This document shows, one piece after another, positions 1-11,767 of a stretch of DNA of 64,000 bases. The position numbers and the translations under genes are program-made. The DNA lies in contig CAJZBQ010000018.1 in the NCBI GenBank assembly GCA_914767885.1, positions 186,001 to 250,000 on the forward strand, in the 5' to 3' direction. A model generated the notes under the pieces. That model ran no database searches. It was not told where the DNA came from and was given only the letters and a program-made list of their open reading frames with translations. This DNA is from Blepharisma stoltei. Taxonomy: Eukaryota; Ciliophora; Heterotrichea; Heterotrichida; Blepharismidae. Every line of letters begins with the position of its first letter. The stretch's first letter is position 1.

Positions 1-1
1 T

Positions 2-3000
2 GCAACATGCAATGGAGGAACCAATTTAAACTGTGTCACATGTGCTAGTGGCTACCCATATAGAGACTCAACAGGCAAATGCGTGGCATCTTGCCCAAAT
101 TTGTTAGTCCCAAGCCAAAACTTGTGTGTCGATTTTTGTCCTACTAATTATTATGCTTCAAATAGCCAGTGCTTACCATGTGATCCAAGCTGCTCTGGCT
201 GCACTGGAGCGGGGGCATCAAATTGTGCTGGATGCAGTAATAGTTATCTTTATAATGGAGCTTGCTATGCAACTTGTCCGAGTAATACATTTGTTAGTGG
301 AACTTCTTGTGCTAATTGTGATTCAACATGCTCAGGATGTAGCGGATCAGCATCTAATCAATGCACTGCATGTGCAACAGCTTATCCATATAGAGAATCT
401 GGAACTAATTTGTGTGTGGCTACTTGCCATGCGACTTATTATTTGGTGCAGGATTTTGCCCATACATTTTAGCTTGCAGTTATAAACTTTTTGTGTTTGG
501 GTAAAATAACTCCCTCATATAGAACAATTTTTTTTATTTTTAGAGATAAAATAATAAAATCTTGGTAATTTGATATTGCCAAATAGGAAATCTAAATATA
601 CTCTTTCTATTTTAATTGTGAAGCGAAGAAGAGTATTTTTTTAAAAAAAATTCTCACTATTAATCGATCATTTTTTATAATAAATTTGGAAAATTAAAAA
701 ATAAACAAAAATATATGGCCTATTATTTAGTCGCTGACCTCAAAAGCTGTGTTACTTCTTGTCCTTTAGGTTATTACATATCTGGAACTAATTGTTTGCC
801 ATGTGATACCTCTTGCGCAAGCTGCTCTGGAACCTCAACTTCCTGCACTACCTGTGCTGCTGGACAATTTTTGTATTCAAGCCAGTGTCTTACAAGCTGT
901 CCATCAACAACTTACGTCGAAGAAGGATTATGCCTTGCGTGTAGTACCTCCTGCTCTACATGTAATGGTCCTTCATCCAGCAATTGTACAGCATGTCCAA
1001 CAGGCTATTACCTCTCTTCAGGTGTATGCTCTCCAGGATGTGCTTCTGGCTCTTATACACTAAATGGTGTCTGCTATACTTTATGCCCAAGTGGATACTA
1101 CGGCACTTCTTCTTTTACCTGCATAGCATGTGATTCTACCTGTTTAAACTGCAACGGCCCTTTAGCAACCAACTGTATATCCAGGCGCAGGGCACTTTTA
1201 ATAGTGTGCATTTCACCAAAGAAAATTTGGCTGAAAATTATTAAATAATGTCGAAATTTAATGTTTTTTTCGGTCATGCCTCACACTTAAATATATTCGA
1301 ATAAAATTTCCATGTCGCACTATCAAAAATACGCAATCATTTGGCATGGAGCCGTATATCCTGCCCAACTGGAAAAGTGTTATACTCAACCTCATGTGTT
1401 GACCAATGTCCTACACAATATTATCAAGACTCAAGCACTAATAAATGTATTCAATGTGCTTCAGGCTGCGACGTATGCACTGGGTCATCTATCGAATCTT
1501 GCTCTCAATGCTCAAATAGTATGCTTATTTATATTGGCAGAGATGGGACAGGGTCATGTGTTTCTACCTGCCCTACAGGGTCTTATCAAAATAACACTTC
1601 GTGTGCCCTTTGTGCTTCATCATTATGTCAACAATGTACTGACCAAACTAGCTGCCAAATGTGCGCGTCAGGGTCATATATGAGCTATCTAGATTCAAGC
1701 CAATGCTTAAGTTCATGCTCATCAGGACAGCTTCAAGATTCAACCCAAAGGAAATGCTATGGGTATACTTCTAGATACCCAACTGGGTCTATTAACCTTT
1801 CTGATCTTACCAAAATTCAAATATCGAGGTTTCCTCTATATAGCGCTGAAAGCGCAGACATTTTCCCAGGAGCTTTCCAAGTTCGTCGGACCAAATCGCT
1901 TTTTGGTCCGACCAAGGCATTGATTTGGTGCAACCAACCGATAAATTCAATCAGAATTTATCGGCCTTACAGCGCCAAACATAGGAAACTTCTATAGCTT
2001 ACCCTGTAAGCATAATCAAAGGTATCGGCACTATCAATGTTTACAAGATAACTACAGATGCCACTACTAATATTTTAAGCCTCGATACTGACAGTACAAG
2101 TATTTTGCTGCTCTCCAATACTATTTCAATAGCAGTTTCTTCACAGCTGTTTTCTTATTCCTCAACTTATGGCATTGAAATTATTGCTGGTACAATTACA
2201 ACTTCTACAGGAGCTTCCAATGTGCTGATTTCTAAGACCGATTGGATTTTTACAGTGAATGGGTATACATATTTACCCCTAGTGACGATTATTAATAAAG
2301 GCTTAAAAGGCATTGAAGTACCTAAATCTCAATCCTTTGTGCTTGATGCTTCTAATTCTTATGATCCTAGTGGATCTCTGGCTTCAGTCACTCTTTCTTA
2401 TTCCTGAACTTGTAATGATCTCAGTTCAAACTACCAAGACTACATGACAGGAATTTCCACAACCTGGGCTGACTATGTCTTAAAAGTCAGCACAACTCAG
2501 CCTCCTACAAAAACCTGCACATTTTGGAATTATAATAGCCCTCCAACCACCATGGTATATACTGAAAATAACGTTCTATCTGTAGACACAGTCCTCCAAT
2601 ACATTTTTACTATGAGCGACAACAATAAAAGGTCATCAAGCTCCTCAATATTTGTAAGAGTGGTTAGCAGCAGCCAAACCCCTTTGTCATTTACATCGAC
2701 TCCTTTATATAAAATAAATACAGATAGACCTTTTCAGCTTGCGGCGTCAACTGATTATAATTATAACCCTAGTGGGCTTAAATGGATATATACGACAACA
2801 GGACAAGCTCCAACATTTTTGACACCACTTACAGGGACATGACTTTTAACAGTGGGAGAAAATTCGATGACGGCAGGAGCGAGCTATACTTTTAGCTTGA
2901 CATATACTGATAATGCAGTAAAAACAACAGCTGTGGTGTCAGTTACTACAAATACTCCACCTTCTGGGGGACTGCTGTATTTAGATAAAACGACAGGAAC

Positions 3001-6000
3001 TGCTTTGATGACAATTTTTAATGGGCAGATGCTTGGGTGGGTTGATGACGATTTGCCACTGTCTTATTCGTTTTCTGTGGCACCATCATATATATCAGGC
3101 CAAAATGAAATTGCTGAGTATTTAATTACTGGCCCTCAGTCGTCTCCTGTATTTGCTACTTATTTTGCAAGAGGAATGACCACTGTTATAGGGTATTGTT
3201 ATGATTCTTATGGAGCAAAATCTTCATCAACTTTATCAATAACCATTAGCGATTTGACTGACATTGTCAAAATTTCTGACCAGTCACAGCTGATTCCTTA
3301 TGAAACTACTGAAAATAACGCAGTTATCAGTCTACAGATGTCAGGAGCTGTCGCTATACAATTAAATGCGACTTTTACAGATGAATCATCTGTACTAGCA
3401 ATTAAAACGAGGCTGCTTAGTATTGTGAATCAAGCTATTTTAACAGCAGATTCACTATACACAGATGGATCTCAAAGCGAAGCTGTCTACATTTACTATG
3501 CAAGCATGATGGCGCTAGAGCCTATAGTAAGGCAACCATCTTCTCTATCCATTTGTAACACAACACTAAACTATTTAAATGATATTCAGCTTGAAAGACT
3601 AGCAGTAAAACAAACCTTAACCGTTTCTAGCTCAAATGCAGCAGCTACAAGTACCCAAAATGTATTAAGCACAAAGCAGTTCATAAATTTATCCCAAGCT
3701 TTATCGAAAATTATAATATATATTACTGATTTATCTGATAGTAGCGAACTGATTTCTTCAGTTACTGAGCTGATCGTCAATATAAATAAAGTCATGTCGT
3801 TAGATCTTCAATTGACAGAGGATGCAAGAGATATAAGCCTAGATCGAATCAATGTAAAAGCTGCTAAGGATTTGATTACTAATCTTAAAGGAACTACACT
3901 CAGTTTAAATAATGGAGCAAGTGTAAAGATACCTCAACTGAGTGGAAGCGAATCTGTGCAAGTGTTAGCGGCACGTATAGAAAATAATCCGTTTGATACT
4001 ACTTCAACAGTAAGCCTGGATGAGTTTATTCAGGTGGATTTCTTAAATGCAGATACTGGAGCAACTATAGCAATGAAAAATTTATCTGACCCATTTTTGA
4101 TTTCTTTCAATGTTACCAGAGATTCGCTTATATCTTCTCTATCATATAATGAGAAAAATCATTTTTATCAATAAAAATCAATTATATTTAATTGTGATTG
4201 CTCAAAGGAGGCAAACTAAAAATCAGAAATCAGTAGCTTTATATATTGGAGAATTAGCATACTTCAGCAAAGGGTAAGTCAAGAAAGAGACTCCAACGTA
4301 CTTATATGGCCAGAGTGTTCTTTTTGGAAAAATACATCTTGGTCATCAGATGGCTGCAGCCTTTACAACATGGGAGAGGTCTACACTTACTTTGAATTTG
4401 GTAAAAGCATTCCTAACTATTTCCAGCTAGTCTGCGCTTGCAACCATCTTTCTCAGTTTTCCATCAACTTTCGCGCATCTCAGCAGCTTCAAGTTCCATC
4501 CTACATAATTAGAGCTAATGACGACCCTGTATTTTCATTCAGATACTGGGAAAGTGCAATAGTGATTTATCTAATGTTCATTGGTCTCGCCTCTTATTTT
4601 ATTGGCCTCAGCTTTGCGTATTACTGGGACAATTTCAACCCTGGCTTATCAATTCCTTCACTCCTCTTGGAACAAAAAATCCTGTTCCGATTTAACGGCT
4701 ATTAAATTTTTCTCAATAAAATTAAGCAATATTTTGAATTTATTTTTATGAAGAATTAATTCTAAAAATTTATCGATTTCAGTGTGAAAACTGTTTAAAT
4801 AAAATTCTGCTTTCACTTTTCCCATTAAATTAGATAAACTTCTTTTATTAAAATTAGTATTTTATCATAAAATTTTCCTATTGAAAAAAAAATTTTGGCT
4901 TAAAGGGAGGTGAAATACCCAAAAATGGAAATTTAACCTATATTTCATTCCAGTTTAAAGTGGAGAGTCAGTAGAAACCGAAAAATCCTTTAGATACTGT
5001 GATCCAAAGAAGGTAGAAGCTGTTTTATCTCAGCTTGAAAGAGAACTTATAAGGCAGCTTCAAGATTCCAATAAAAGTAAAAAAACCGCAAACCCTGGAG
5101 TTTACATAAGCAAAATCTTATCAACTGGGTTGGTCAATAAACTGATGCAGCAAAACGAAAAAGCCCCTAAAGGCCAAATAGAAGCCTATGACATTTCTGA
5201 CCAAATGCATCCAATAGAAACCCTCCTTTATGACGAAAATGACTATGAATCTAATGAATATGAAGGATCCCAACATTCAAATAAATTTTTATATAAAGAT
5301 GAAACAATGCTATCAAGAATTAAAAAATACATGAAAAAAGGTGTAGGAGACCCAAGGTATAATCCAACTGTAACGTCTGATTTTGATGCAAAAGGTCCAG
5401 GAATGCTTTCTAGAAAGGACCTAGAAAGCACAATCGCTCAGCTAAAGCTTCATATGAACCATTTGGAGACGAATACACAAGCTTCAACCCCTATAGACCA
5501 GTTTTTGTCAAGATACGATGACTCATTGAAGCTTTCTCCTAATATTATTCGTAGACTGCATTTGGATGATAAAGAATTAAAGAAAGGAGATTTGAAGTCT
5601 TTAGGATACAGTCCACAGGAATTCGCTGCAATTAGGTGTGATAAAGATGACAATGTAATCCCTGATACAACCTTGCTGACCGGTGGAAAATACTGTAAGT
5701 TTTATTTTAGCTGAAAAAATCGTTGAAGAAGTCAAAAGGTTTTACTATACTTTGAAGCTCGGATACTGGTCGCTATTCTGGCTCTATTTCAAAAAAGAGC
5801 ACAAATTCTTCGCGCTCTTCTACAACCTGCATATAGAATACACCAAAAAACAAATGGTCACTCTGCTCGCTATATTTTGCATCATTCAGCTTCTGTTATG
5901 TCAAGTCTTTATTGCATATATGAACTGGGAATGGGAAAAAACCTACAATCAAAATGGCGTCTGCATTTGGGGCTGCAATTATGAATCTCAGCTACTAGCT

Positions 6001-6432
6001 GGAGCTATCTGTGCCATAATCCCATGGCCTATCTTTTATTTATGTAAATATCTTTTCGCTAGAAATTCTGTAGAATATGCAGCTGCCCATGCTTGGAAGG
6101 TCCAAGCCTACCAGAATAAGCACTGTCGAGAAATGATAGGGACTTTTGGTGTTTTTATAATGTTTATTAGCATTATTGCAGCAATAGTTATTATAAGCGT
6201 TTATGAGCCTTTCAGCTTAATTCAAGGGGAAGATTTTGCGTATTGCTACTTGGCGTCAGTTATATGGAGCTTTTTCATTGGTGAATTTTTGGGGACGCTG
6301 ATTAAGGCTTGGTTTATATGGATGGCATCTCATGATTTCCACTCACAAAAGCCAGAAGAGAGAGGATTTTGGTCAGAGCTTTCAAGAAATGTCCTGACTT
6401 ACCTGCCTTGTTTGCTTCCTACTGAGCTTTAA
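2..6432 (+). CDS. Polycystin-1/REJ-like membrane protein (5' partial, interrupted)
   Basis: The gene starts before the window. From the left edge it encodes Cys-rich furin-like repeats (to about 1750), a long Ser/Thr-rich REJ-like region (about 2000-4150), a GPS-type motif (paired Cys then CACNHLSQFS at about 4430-4465), a membrane helix (about 4550-4630), a cytoplasmic stretch, and further helices (about 5850-6330). This order matches polycystin-1/REJ-type proteins, which are ciliary or surface receptors. TGA is read as Trp at 2405 and 2840. Five inserts (437-722, 1176-1356, 1758-2001, about 4147-4261, 4703-4970) and one clear 16-nt intron (5695-5710) must be removed for a single frame. It ends at TAA 6430-6432. 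The family is fairly certain; exact junctions and whether a PLAT domain is present are not. Confidence 0.8.
437..722. other. IES in PKD-like gene
   Basis: The frame runs into a stop at 470 and resumes after 721. The octamer TATTATTT occurs at both junctions (437 and 721). Joining the two TAs gives an uninterrupted Cys-rich reading frame (ATYYLVADLKSC). The 284-bp insert is AT-rich and non-coding. Confidence 0.75.
1176..1356. other. IES in PKD-like gene
   Basis: A 179-bp insert with GTATATCC at both ends (1175 and 1354). Removal between the TAs restores NCISCPTGK in the Cys-rich repeat region. Confidence 0.75.
1758..2001. other. IES in PKD-like gene, with internal palindromes
   Basis: About 242 bp between TA 1758 and TA 2000; the join keeps the frame (KCYPVSIIKG). 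It contains inverted repeats, for example the hairpin CGGACCAAA/TTTGGTCCG at about 1888-1913 and paired AAATTCAATCAG-like stretches. Several nearby TAs make the exact end uncertain. Confidence 0.6.
4147..4261. other. Probable IES in PKD-like gene
   Basis: The frame stops at 4174 and resumes before the GPS region. Removing TA 4147 to TA 4260 (113 bp) and a 16-nt GT..AG intron at 4274-4289 joins the frames exactly. Other TA pairs without the intron are also possible, so this is the least certain junction of the gene. Confidence 0.45.
4703..4970. mobile_element. Decayed MITE (family B-like) in PKD-like gene
   Basis: The right half resembles the right half of the MITE at 32519-32947: TTTAAAG-type words, a CCCAAAAATGG core, then a second TTTAAAG word before GGAGAG. 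It ends in TCA (4968); TAA (4703) is the likely partner. Removing 265 bp between these triplets restores one frame (NGYSVETEKSFRYCDPKK). A TA-to-TA alternative (4700 to 4995) also keeps frame but drops about twelve codons. Confidence 0.55.
5695..5710 (+). other. 16-nt spliceosomal intron
   Basis: GTAAGTTTTATTTTAG. Removal joins the frame ending at 5694 to the membrane region (KYSEKIVEEVKRF). The length is typical of heterotrich ciliates. Confidence 0.85.
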
Positions 6433-6472
6433 TTATTAAAAATTATTTTTGGCGTTTATTAGAGTAAAATTG

Positions 6473-6858
6473 TAACTCCCCCCCCCCTCCGTGAGCGAAC
6501 AAAACCATTAGAAAAATCACCATTTTTTGACCCAAAACCCACCCTCCGTGAGCGAACAAAAATTTTTTTAATAGAAAAAATTTTAATGGAAAAAATTTTG
6601 ATATATAAGTGATAATTAGTATAATGAAATCTAGAGCTAATTCTGTTTAATTTTAAACAAATTGCGTTTTAAAACATAAATTTTGCAAATTAAATTAATA
6701 TTTGCTTCCCAATTTTTGCAAATTAGGATTTTTTTAAATTTCGAAAAAAATATTTTTTATAAAATTTTATATATATTTTTTTTTAAAAAAAAAAATTAAC
6801 CCCCCTCCGTGAGTGAACAAAAATTTTTTTGTTCGCTCACGGAGGGGGGGGGGAGTAA
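6473..6858 (-). mobile_element. MITE family A, copy 1 (intergenic)
   Basis: A 383-bp element flanked by TAA on both sides (6473 and 6856), with CTCCCCC...GGGGGAG ends. The word CCGTGAGCGAAC occurs twice near the left end and as a tight hairpin (forward then reverse) at the right end (6802-6848). The AT-rich core contains no ORF. It is nearly identical to the copy at 61570-61959. Confidence 0.9.
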
Positions 6859-6960
6859 GAAAATTAACAGAAGACAGCTTATCAGATGAATTAGCTTAAT
6901 TAAGCGGCTCAAAAAATCAAATTTTTACTGTCAAGGCTTCATGTAAAACTTCACCAGAAT

Positions 6961-7653
6961 TTAAATTATTATACACCCCGTGCAGATTGATCGGCCTCTG
7001 TGGTTGTTTTGTTTAGTGTTGCCGTACTCGCTGAGCATTGATGATCGATTGCTTGAGTTTAGCGAGATATTATTTAAAATATAGCTTGTCTTTTGGTAAT
7101 AGTCCTCATCTTCTGGGGCCATAAAGCTTTTAATGCTGGTGCTTACATCTTTTTCGAAAATTCCATTGAATTTCTCTGAGTTTTGTCTTGATTCAAGTAT
7201 TCCTGTAGATTGCAGGTTGATCTTAATAGGGCTGATTTAAGCAAATAGAATAAGATCCAGAATCCCCTTCCCCTTTTACGAAATTAAACAGAATTCGACA
7301 AATCAATCCTTTTAGATAGATTTCTCAAACTCTATTTGACTTGTCAGGAGTGGAGGAGATATCGGATCTTATCTGGCAAGCTAAAATCAGCCCTATGAAT
7401 AGCTAAAAGGGCGTATACCCTATAATTTCATCGATGTATCTGTTGCTCCTGATACTTCGGTGTACCTGCTTTCATTAGAAATGTCTTCATTTTTTGATTG
7501 TTTCCATGAGTCCATTTCAGTGTTTAATTGCTCCTGCTTTTCACTTTGGCTGTTATATTCTTGTTTCTCTTTAAGAGAAACACTTAGTGGGTGAAATTGT
7601 GGAGAGTTTTGTAGGATAGGTGCATTCTCAAATTGTGATGCTTGCGTTGACAT
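6961..7653 (-). CDS. Small polar protein with C-terminal CaaX box, interrupted
   Basis: Not recognised. The minus-strand frame starts at ATG 7653 (an in-frame ATG at 7680 is also possible) and is Gln/Ser/Glu-rich. It hits a stop at 7418-7420, inside an insert, and resumes at about 7226. It ends SICTGCIII and TAA at 6961-6963. The last four residues (Cys-Ile-Ile-Ile) fit a prenylation CaaX box, so membrane attachment is inferred. About 160 residues, no other domain seen. It is divergently arranged with the ubiquilin gene, sharing about 265 bp of upstream region. Confidence 0.55.
7227..7438. other. IES with a TIR element nested in it
   Basis: Positions 7227-7395 have perfect TA-flanked inverted ends, TAGGGCTGATTT and AAATCAGCCCTA, with longer partial pairing inside. 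Removing only that part leaves a stop; removing 210 bp from TA 7227 to TA 7437 restores the frame. The TIR element therefore appears to lie inside, or abut, an older 43-bp insert. Confidence 0.6.
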
Positions 7654-7918
7654 TTTTATACAAATTTGGATTAAATTCACCTATTTAAGGTATAAACTAT
7701 TTTTTAAACTTTTATCATCATTTCCATGATTGATTCAGCTTGAATTTTTAAAAAATACCATAGTCTTTGCTTAATTCAATATTAAAAAAATTATGTTTTC
7801 TATAAAAATTAAAAAAATCTGTATTTATTGTCTATATCAATTAAACATTCTATTTTACCTATTGAAATAGAACAGTCTATTGAAATTAGACGATTTAAAT
7901 TTTTTATAAATATATAAA

Positions 7919-9188
7919 ATGGAGTCTGAAAGCATAACTCTAAATATCAGAATTACAGGTACAAGTGACGAATTTCCAATCGTTATCAATCTCACTGAAA
8001 CAGTTTCTGACTTAAAGTTGAAATGTGCAGACCATTTGTCTATAGACCCAGCCCCAACGAAATTAATTTACAAAGGTAAAACATATACAGGAAAAGTACT
8101 TAAAGATCAAGATACGATAGAATCATTAGCTTTCGATTTAACCCAAAAAATTTATCTTGTTAAAGGACAGTCTGCTCAATCTCAAGCCCCAAACCCATCA
8201 CCTGCACCTTCTCATATTTCATCAGGAGCAGGAGAATTAACAGGTTTATTATATGGCCTCAATCATTTCGGGGTTATGAATCAAGCTACTTCTATGATGG
8301 ACAGTTTATCAGATCTTGACGAAATTTCTAGAGATACAGGAATTCAGATGCCAGATCCAGCATTTTTAAGACAATTAATAGGCTAAAGAAAAAAATTCTT
8401 GAAAATTACTGTTACTTTTATAGAGAAAACAATAGAAATTTATATATTGAGCCAAATTAATGTCAAATCCTGCAACTAGACAAATGATGATGACTTCTAT
8501 GCAACAGATGATGAATAATCCTCAAATGAGAGACTGAGTTTTTAATTCGAATCCACAGCTAAGACAGCTATCTGAGAGAATTCCAGGGATTAAAGATGCG
8601 TTGGGGAGCCCTCAAGTGATACAACAAATGATGAGCACTATGGAAAGAATGAGTGTGGGGAATACAGCTGGGCCAATGTCAGGAGAACCAGGAAGTTTTC
8701 CAGCACCTGGTGGGGCTAGTCCTCAAATTGAGAGCTCTCAGCCTTCTCAACCTCCTCAGCAGCCATCAGCAAGTCAGCCACAAAATTCCCAAGCTCCTCA
8801 ATTTCCTATGTTTAACCCTTTTATGATGAACCCAATGATGAATCCAATGATGCAGCCTCAAAATCCCCCTCCTCAGCAAGCTCCTTTGCCAAATCCCCCT
8901 CCTCAAGCACCTTACCCTCAATATCCTATGTATAATCCATATGGCTACTACGGAATGCCCTATATGCAGCCTCTCTATAACCCTATGCAGCCTCAATTTA
9001 ATCCTTTTGCAATGCAAGGAGCCAATCCTGGAATGGCAGCTCAAAATCCTAGAGAAATATTCAGTGCCCAACTTCAAAGGATGAAAGAAATGGGCTTCAT
9101 AAACGAAGAAGCTAACATCAAAGCTCTCCAAGCAAGTGGCGGCAATGTAGAATTAGCGATTGAACGGTTATTAAATATGCTAGGATAA
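7919..9188 (+). CDS. Ubiquilin/Dsk2-like ubiquitin shuttle protein
   Basis: An N-terminal ubiquitin-like domain (residues about 5-75; SDLKLKCADHLSI, LIYKGK), a middle STI1-type region with NPQMRDW and NPQL repeats rich in Met/Gln, a Pro/Gln/Asn-rich low-complexity linker, and a C-terminal UBA domain (FINEEANIKALQASGGNVE ... AIERLL). This is the ubiquilin/Dsk2 order; the family carries ubiquitylated clients to the proteasome. TGA at 8535 is Trp. One IES (8376-8459) splits the STI1 region. The start ATG follows a TATAAA-rich leader. Confidence 0.88.
8376..8459. other. 82-bp IES in ubiquilin gene
   Basis: The frame stops at 8384-8386 and resumes just before 8460. Joining the TAs gives LRQLMSNPATRQM, which matches the ubiquilin STI1 pattern. 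TTAAT repeats at both junctions leave a 3-bp ambiguity. Confidence 0.7.
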
Positions 9189-9270
9189 TTATTATTTTAA
9201 GCTTCAAGCTAAATAAATCAATTCAAAGTCGAATAATTGTTTATTACAAATAACTGAGGCTGATTGAGCG

Positions 9271-9360
9271 ATGGTTCGAGCCAAGGGATATGCAAAAACA
9301 GAAGAAAAAGAAGAATTAAAACAGACTACGCTAGATAAGCAATTAATTAAGAGGCCATAA
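9271..9360 (+). CDS. Possible 29-residue ORF
   Basis: ATG 9271 to TAA 9358-9360; the product is Lys/Glu-rich (starts MVRAKGYAKTEEKEE). It lies in the 210-bp gap between the convergent ubiquilin and superoxide dismutase genes. The composition looks codon-like against AT-rich surroundings, but there is no homology I recognise. It could be chance or a fragment. Confidence 0.2.
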   Translation: MVRAKGYAKTEEKEELKQTTLDKQLIKRP

Positions 9361-9398
9361 GGCCTGGCGATCTGCTGAAGTTAAAAAGTAAAGATTTA

Positions 9399-10052
9399 TT
9401 ACTGAAGTAGTTGATCAACCGGGACAGGCTGTTGGTTTAGAGCATATTGCTCATACATTTCTTCAACTCTATTCCAGTTTACTATATTCCAGAATTTTTC
9501 TACGTATTCCAATCTGCGGTTTTGATACTGCAGGTAATAAGCATGCTCCCAGATATCACAGGTGAAAAATGGAATAGAGGTAGCTTGATAAACTCCTACC
9601 ATCATAGGATTATCCTGGTTTGGTGATGTTGTGATCACAAGTCTTCCTTGAGGTGTTACACTAAGCCACGCCCATCCTGATCCGAATGTATTCACTGCTG
9701 CATTTGTGAATTCTGCTTTAAACCTATTGAAATCTCCGAACTCTTTATTGATATGAGCCAACAATTTGCCTGAAGGCAGCTCTTTTCCTTTCCCTAGACA
9801 CAGCCAAAACAAGCAATGGTTATAGTGTCCTCCTCCATTGTTCCTCAGAGCAGTCTGGTGTTGTGCCCTTTCTCTAATAATTTCAATAAGCGGGACATCT
9901 AGAGTCCCTAATGCTGCATTTAATTTATCAACATAGGTTTGATGATGTTTTGCATGGTGAAAAGATAAGGTTCTGCTGTCATAAAGAGGCTCGAGTGCTG
10001 TATTTTCGAATGGAAGCTTTGGAAGCTTGAAAGAAAAGAATCTCTTTAGCAT
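9399..10052 (-). CDS. Superoxide dismutase, Fe/Mn type, probably mitochondrial
   Basis: 217 residues, an intact ORF. The metal ligands of the family are visible: His in SFHHAKHHQTYV, His in GGGHYNHCLFW, and the Asp/His pair in DIWEHAYYLQY. The Gly-Ser-Gly-Trp-Ala-Trp segment and C-terminal VNW also fit. It disproportionates superoxide to peroxide and oxygen. The N-terminus MLKRFFSFKLPKLPF is basic and amphipathic, consistent with mitochondrial import. Iron versus manganese cannot be settled by eye. It lies next to, and on the same strand as, the Rab escort protein gene; there is no sign that they are linked in function. Confidence 0.93.
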   Translation of the reverse strand: MLKRFFSFKLPKLPFENTALEPLYDSRTLSFHHAKHHQTYVDKLNAALGTLDVPLIEIIRERAQHQTALRNNGGGHYNHCLFWLCLGKGKELPSGKLLAHINKEFGDFNRFKAEFTNAAVNTFGSGWAWLSVTPQGRLVITTSPNQDNPMMVGVYQATSIPFFTCDIWEHAYYLQYQNRRLEYVEKFWNIVNWNRVEEMYEQYALNQQPVPVDQLLQ

Positions 10053-10132
10053 ATTTTATCACCATTGAAATCATGGAAAGTTCTGGTGATGTATATGATT
10101 GCAGCATATTTCATATTTAAGCCTAATTATGA

Positions 10133-11656
10133 TTAGAAATTGTCCTCTTCCCCTTCAGGATTCGGCCTACTTGGCAAAAATGGCTCATCCCCTCTGATTT
10201 CTCTAAACAATTTTTTTGCCGCCTCAAAATGATCACTTACCTCAAACCCAAGCCCAGGATTTGGTATATGCACAGCCTCTCCTGAATTTTCTGTAATCTG
10301 CTGCAAATAAGTCGCATAAAATACGATCTCTATAGGAAATTGTTCAATAAGTCTTTGGAATGAATGCAAGTTTTCGTCATAATTAGACAGTCTAGTATAT
10401 AGATGAAGCACTGAATAGCCTTCAGGACATGTAGAAGAATTAGACGATAATTGGAGAATATAAATAGGGAACTCGTTCTCAAAGGTATGGGGAGGCACTG
10501 AAAAGAGAACAGGCCCATCATTTTCATGGAAAACTCCTCGTGAAAGAATTACTCCTCTGGTAATTCCAGCTTGTGGGACTGCTACAAGGCTCTCATCGAC
10601 GTTCGCAAAGGTGGAGTTAAGCAAAACTCGGTTTCCGTGAAATTCACCTAAGGTTGTGGCGATTCCTTTAATTTTGTTGTCTTCTTTTAAAAGCCCAAAA
10701 ATGCTTAATTCTTCAGTGATCACGTAGGTGCCTTCATAAACTGCAGAAACTCTGCAGAATCCTTGAGAGATGTCCCCTGCGCCGTACATTGGATATAATA
10801 AAGTGGATCCTTCTTTGTAAATTCCTAAAGAGCTTGAATATTTTTGGATTTTTCCTAATGCTTCACCAAGGGTAATAGATCTTGTGTCTCCATCAACAAG
10901 TAAAATTGCATAGAATAAGATATTTTGCAAGTTCTCAGGGAGCCCTTTTTCTTCTAGCAGCGATTTGAAGTCTTGATTAGGGTCGAAGTCTTCTCCTTCT
11001 AATAGTTTTGTGCAGTGCTCAACAATTTTCATTAATTTTCTCTTTTCAACAACATTTATTTGGTTTTAAACCATAAATAATTCTATATTTCTCTATTATC
11101 TCTATAAATAATTTTATTCATCCTATTCTGATATATAATAATATACCTTAATTTCCCTAAAAAATATTTTTGAAATTATTTAAAGCCAACCTAAGGCAAA
11201 ATCCTATAATTTCTCATCCTGGAAAATTTCACTTTTATTGCATGGCACTTGTCTAAACCCATCCTGAGTCCACAGCATCCCAGATTTCACGGACTTAAAC
11301 TCAATATACTGTGCAATCCCACACGCTAATAAATAATCTACAACATCTCCAACCGAGTAAATCATTTTTGGCTGCAAATCAAAATTAAATCGTCTAGGAA
11401 ATTGGTTACATTCTTCATCAGGTCCAGGAGATATATGAATTTGTTTGTTTAAGAAAGGAGGAGATTCAGGACTGATCAGAAACTTCTGAAATTCATTGAA
11501 GGAAAGAGTGCCATCTATACTCCCATAATATCCTTGAGAATCCAGATGAAGCACTTTGTGGCCAGATATAGCAAGTGCTGCAGCTAGAATGCTAGAGGTA
11601 TTATCAGTGCCTAAGATGATGTCATCAAAGTGGGTTGCAGCTAAATCTTCCATCAA
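10133..11656 (-). CDS. Rab escort protein / GDI superfamily
   Basis: The start is MMEDLAATHFDDIILGTDN. The N-terminal nucleotide-fold motif (DDIILGTDNTSSILAAALA) and LHLDSQGYYGS match Rab escort proteins and Rab GDI; HLDSxxYYG and the later LLYPMYGAGDISQGFCR are characteristic. These proteins present Rab GTPases to geranylgeranyl transferase II or extract them from membranes. The acidic C-terminus and lack of the GDI start favour REP. The glycine motif is GTDNTS rather than GTGL. One IES (11033-11208) splits it; the joined protein is about 450 residues. Confidence 0.82.
11033..11208. other. 174-bp IES in Rab escort gene
   Basis: On the minus strand, AAATTATAG (stop) at one side and AAATTAATG at the other. 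Joining the TAs gives FQDEKLMKIVEHC in frame. AT-rich and non-coding. Confidence 0.75.
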
Positions 11657-11767
11657 TTAATTATTTCTGATTATAACTAACAAAAATTATGACAAATCTA
11701 TTAAATTTATAATTAAAAAATCATATATAAATTAATGAACAATTAAGCTGGTATAGCATAATTTTAA

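Noticed and set aside
4950-4994. A 15-nt GT..AG intron (GTGGAGAGTCAGTAG)
   Set aside because: It has the right length, but removing it leaves a stop in frame and its start is unlike the other introns; the decayed-MITE explanation keeps frame.
1-6432. Treating each ORF of the first gene as a separate gene
   Set aside because: Segments form one conserved domain order once inserts are removed and TGA is read as Trp.
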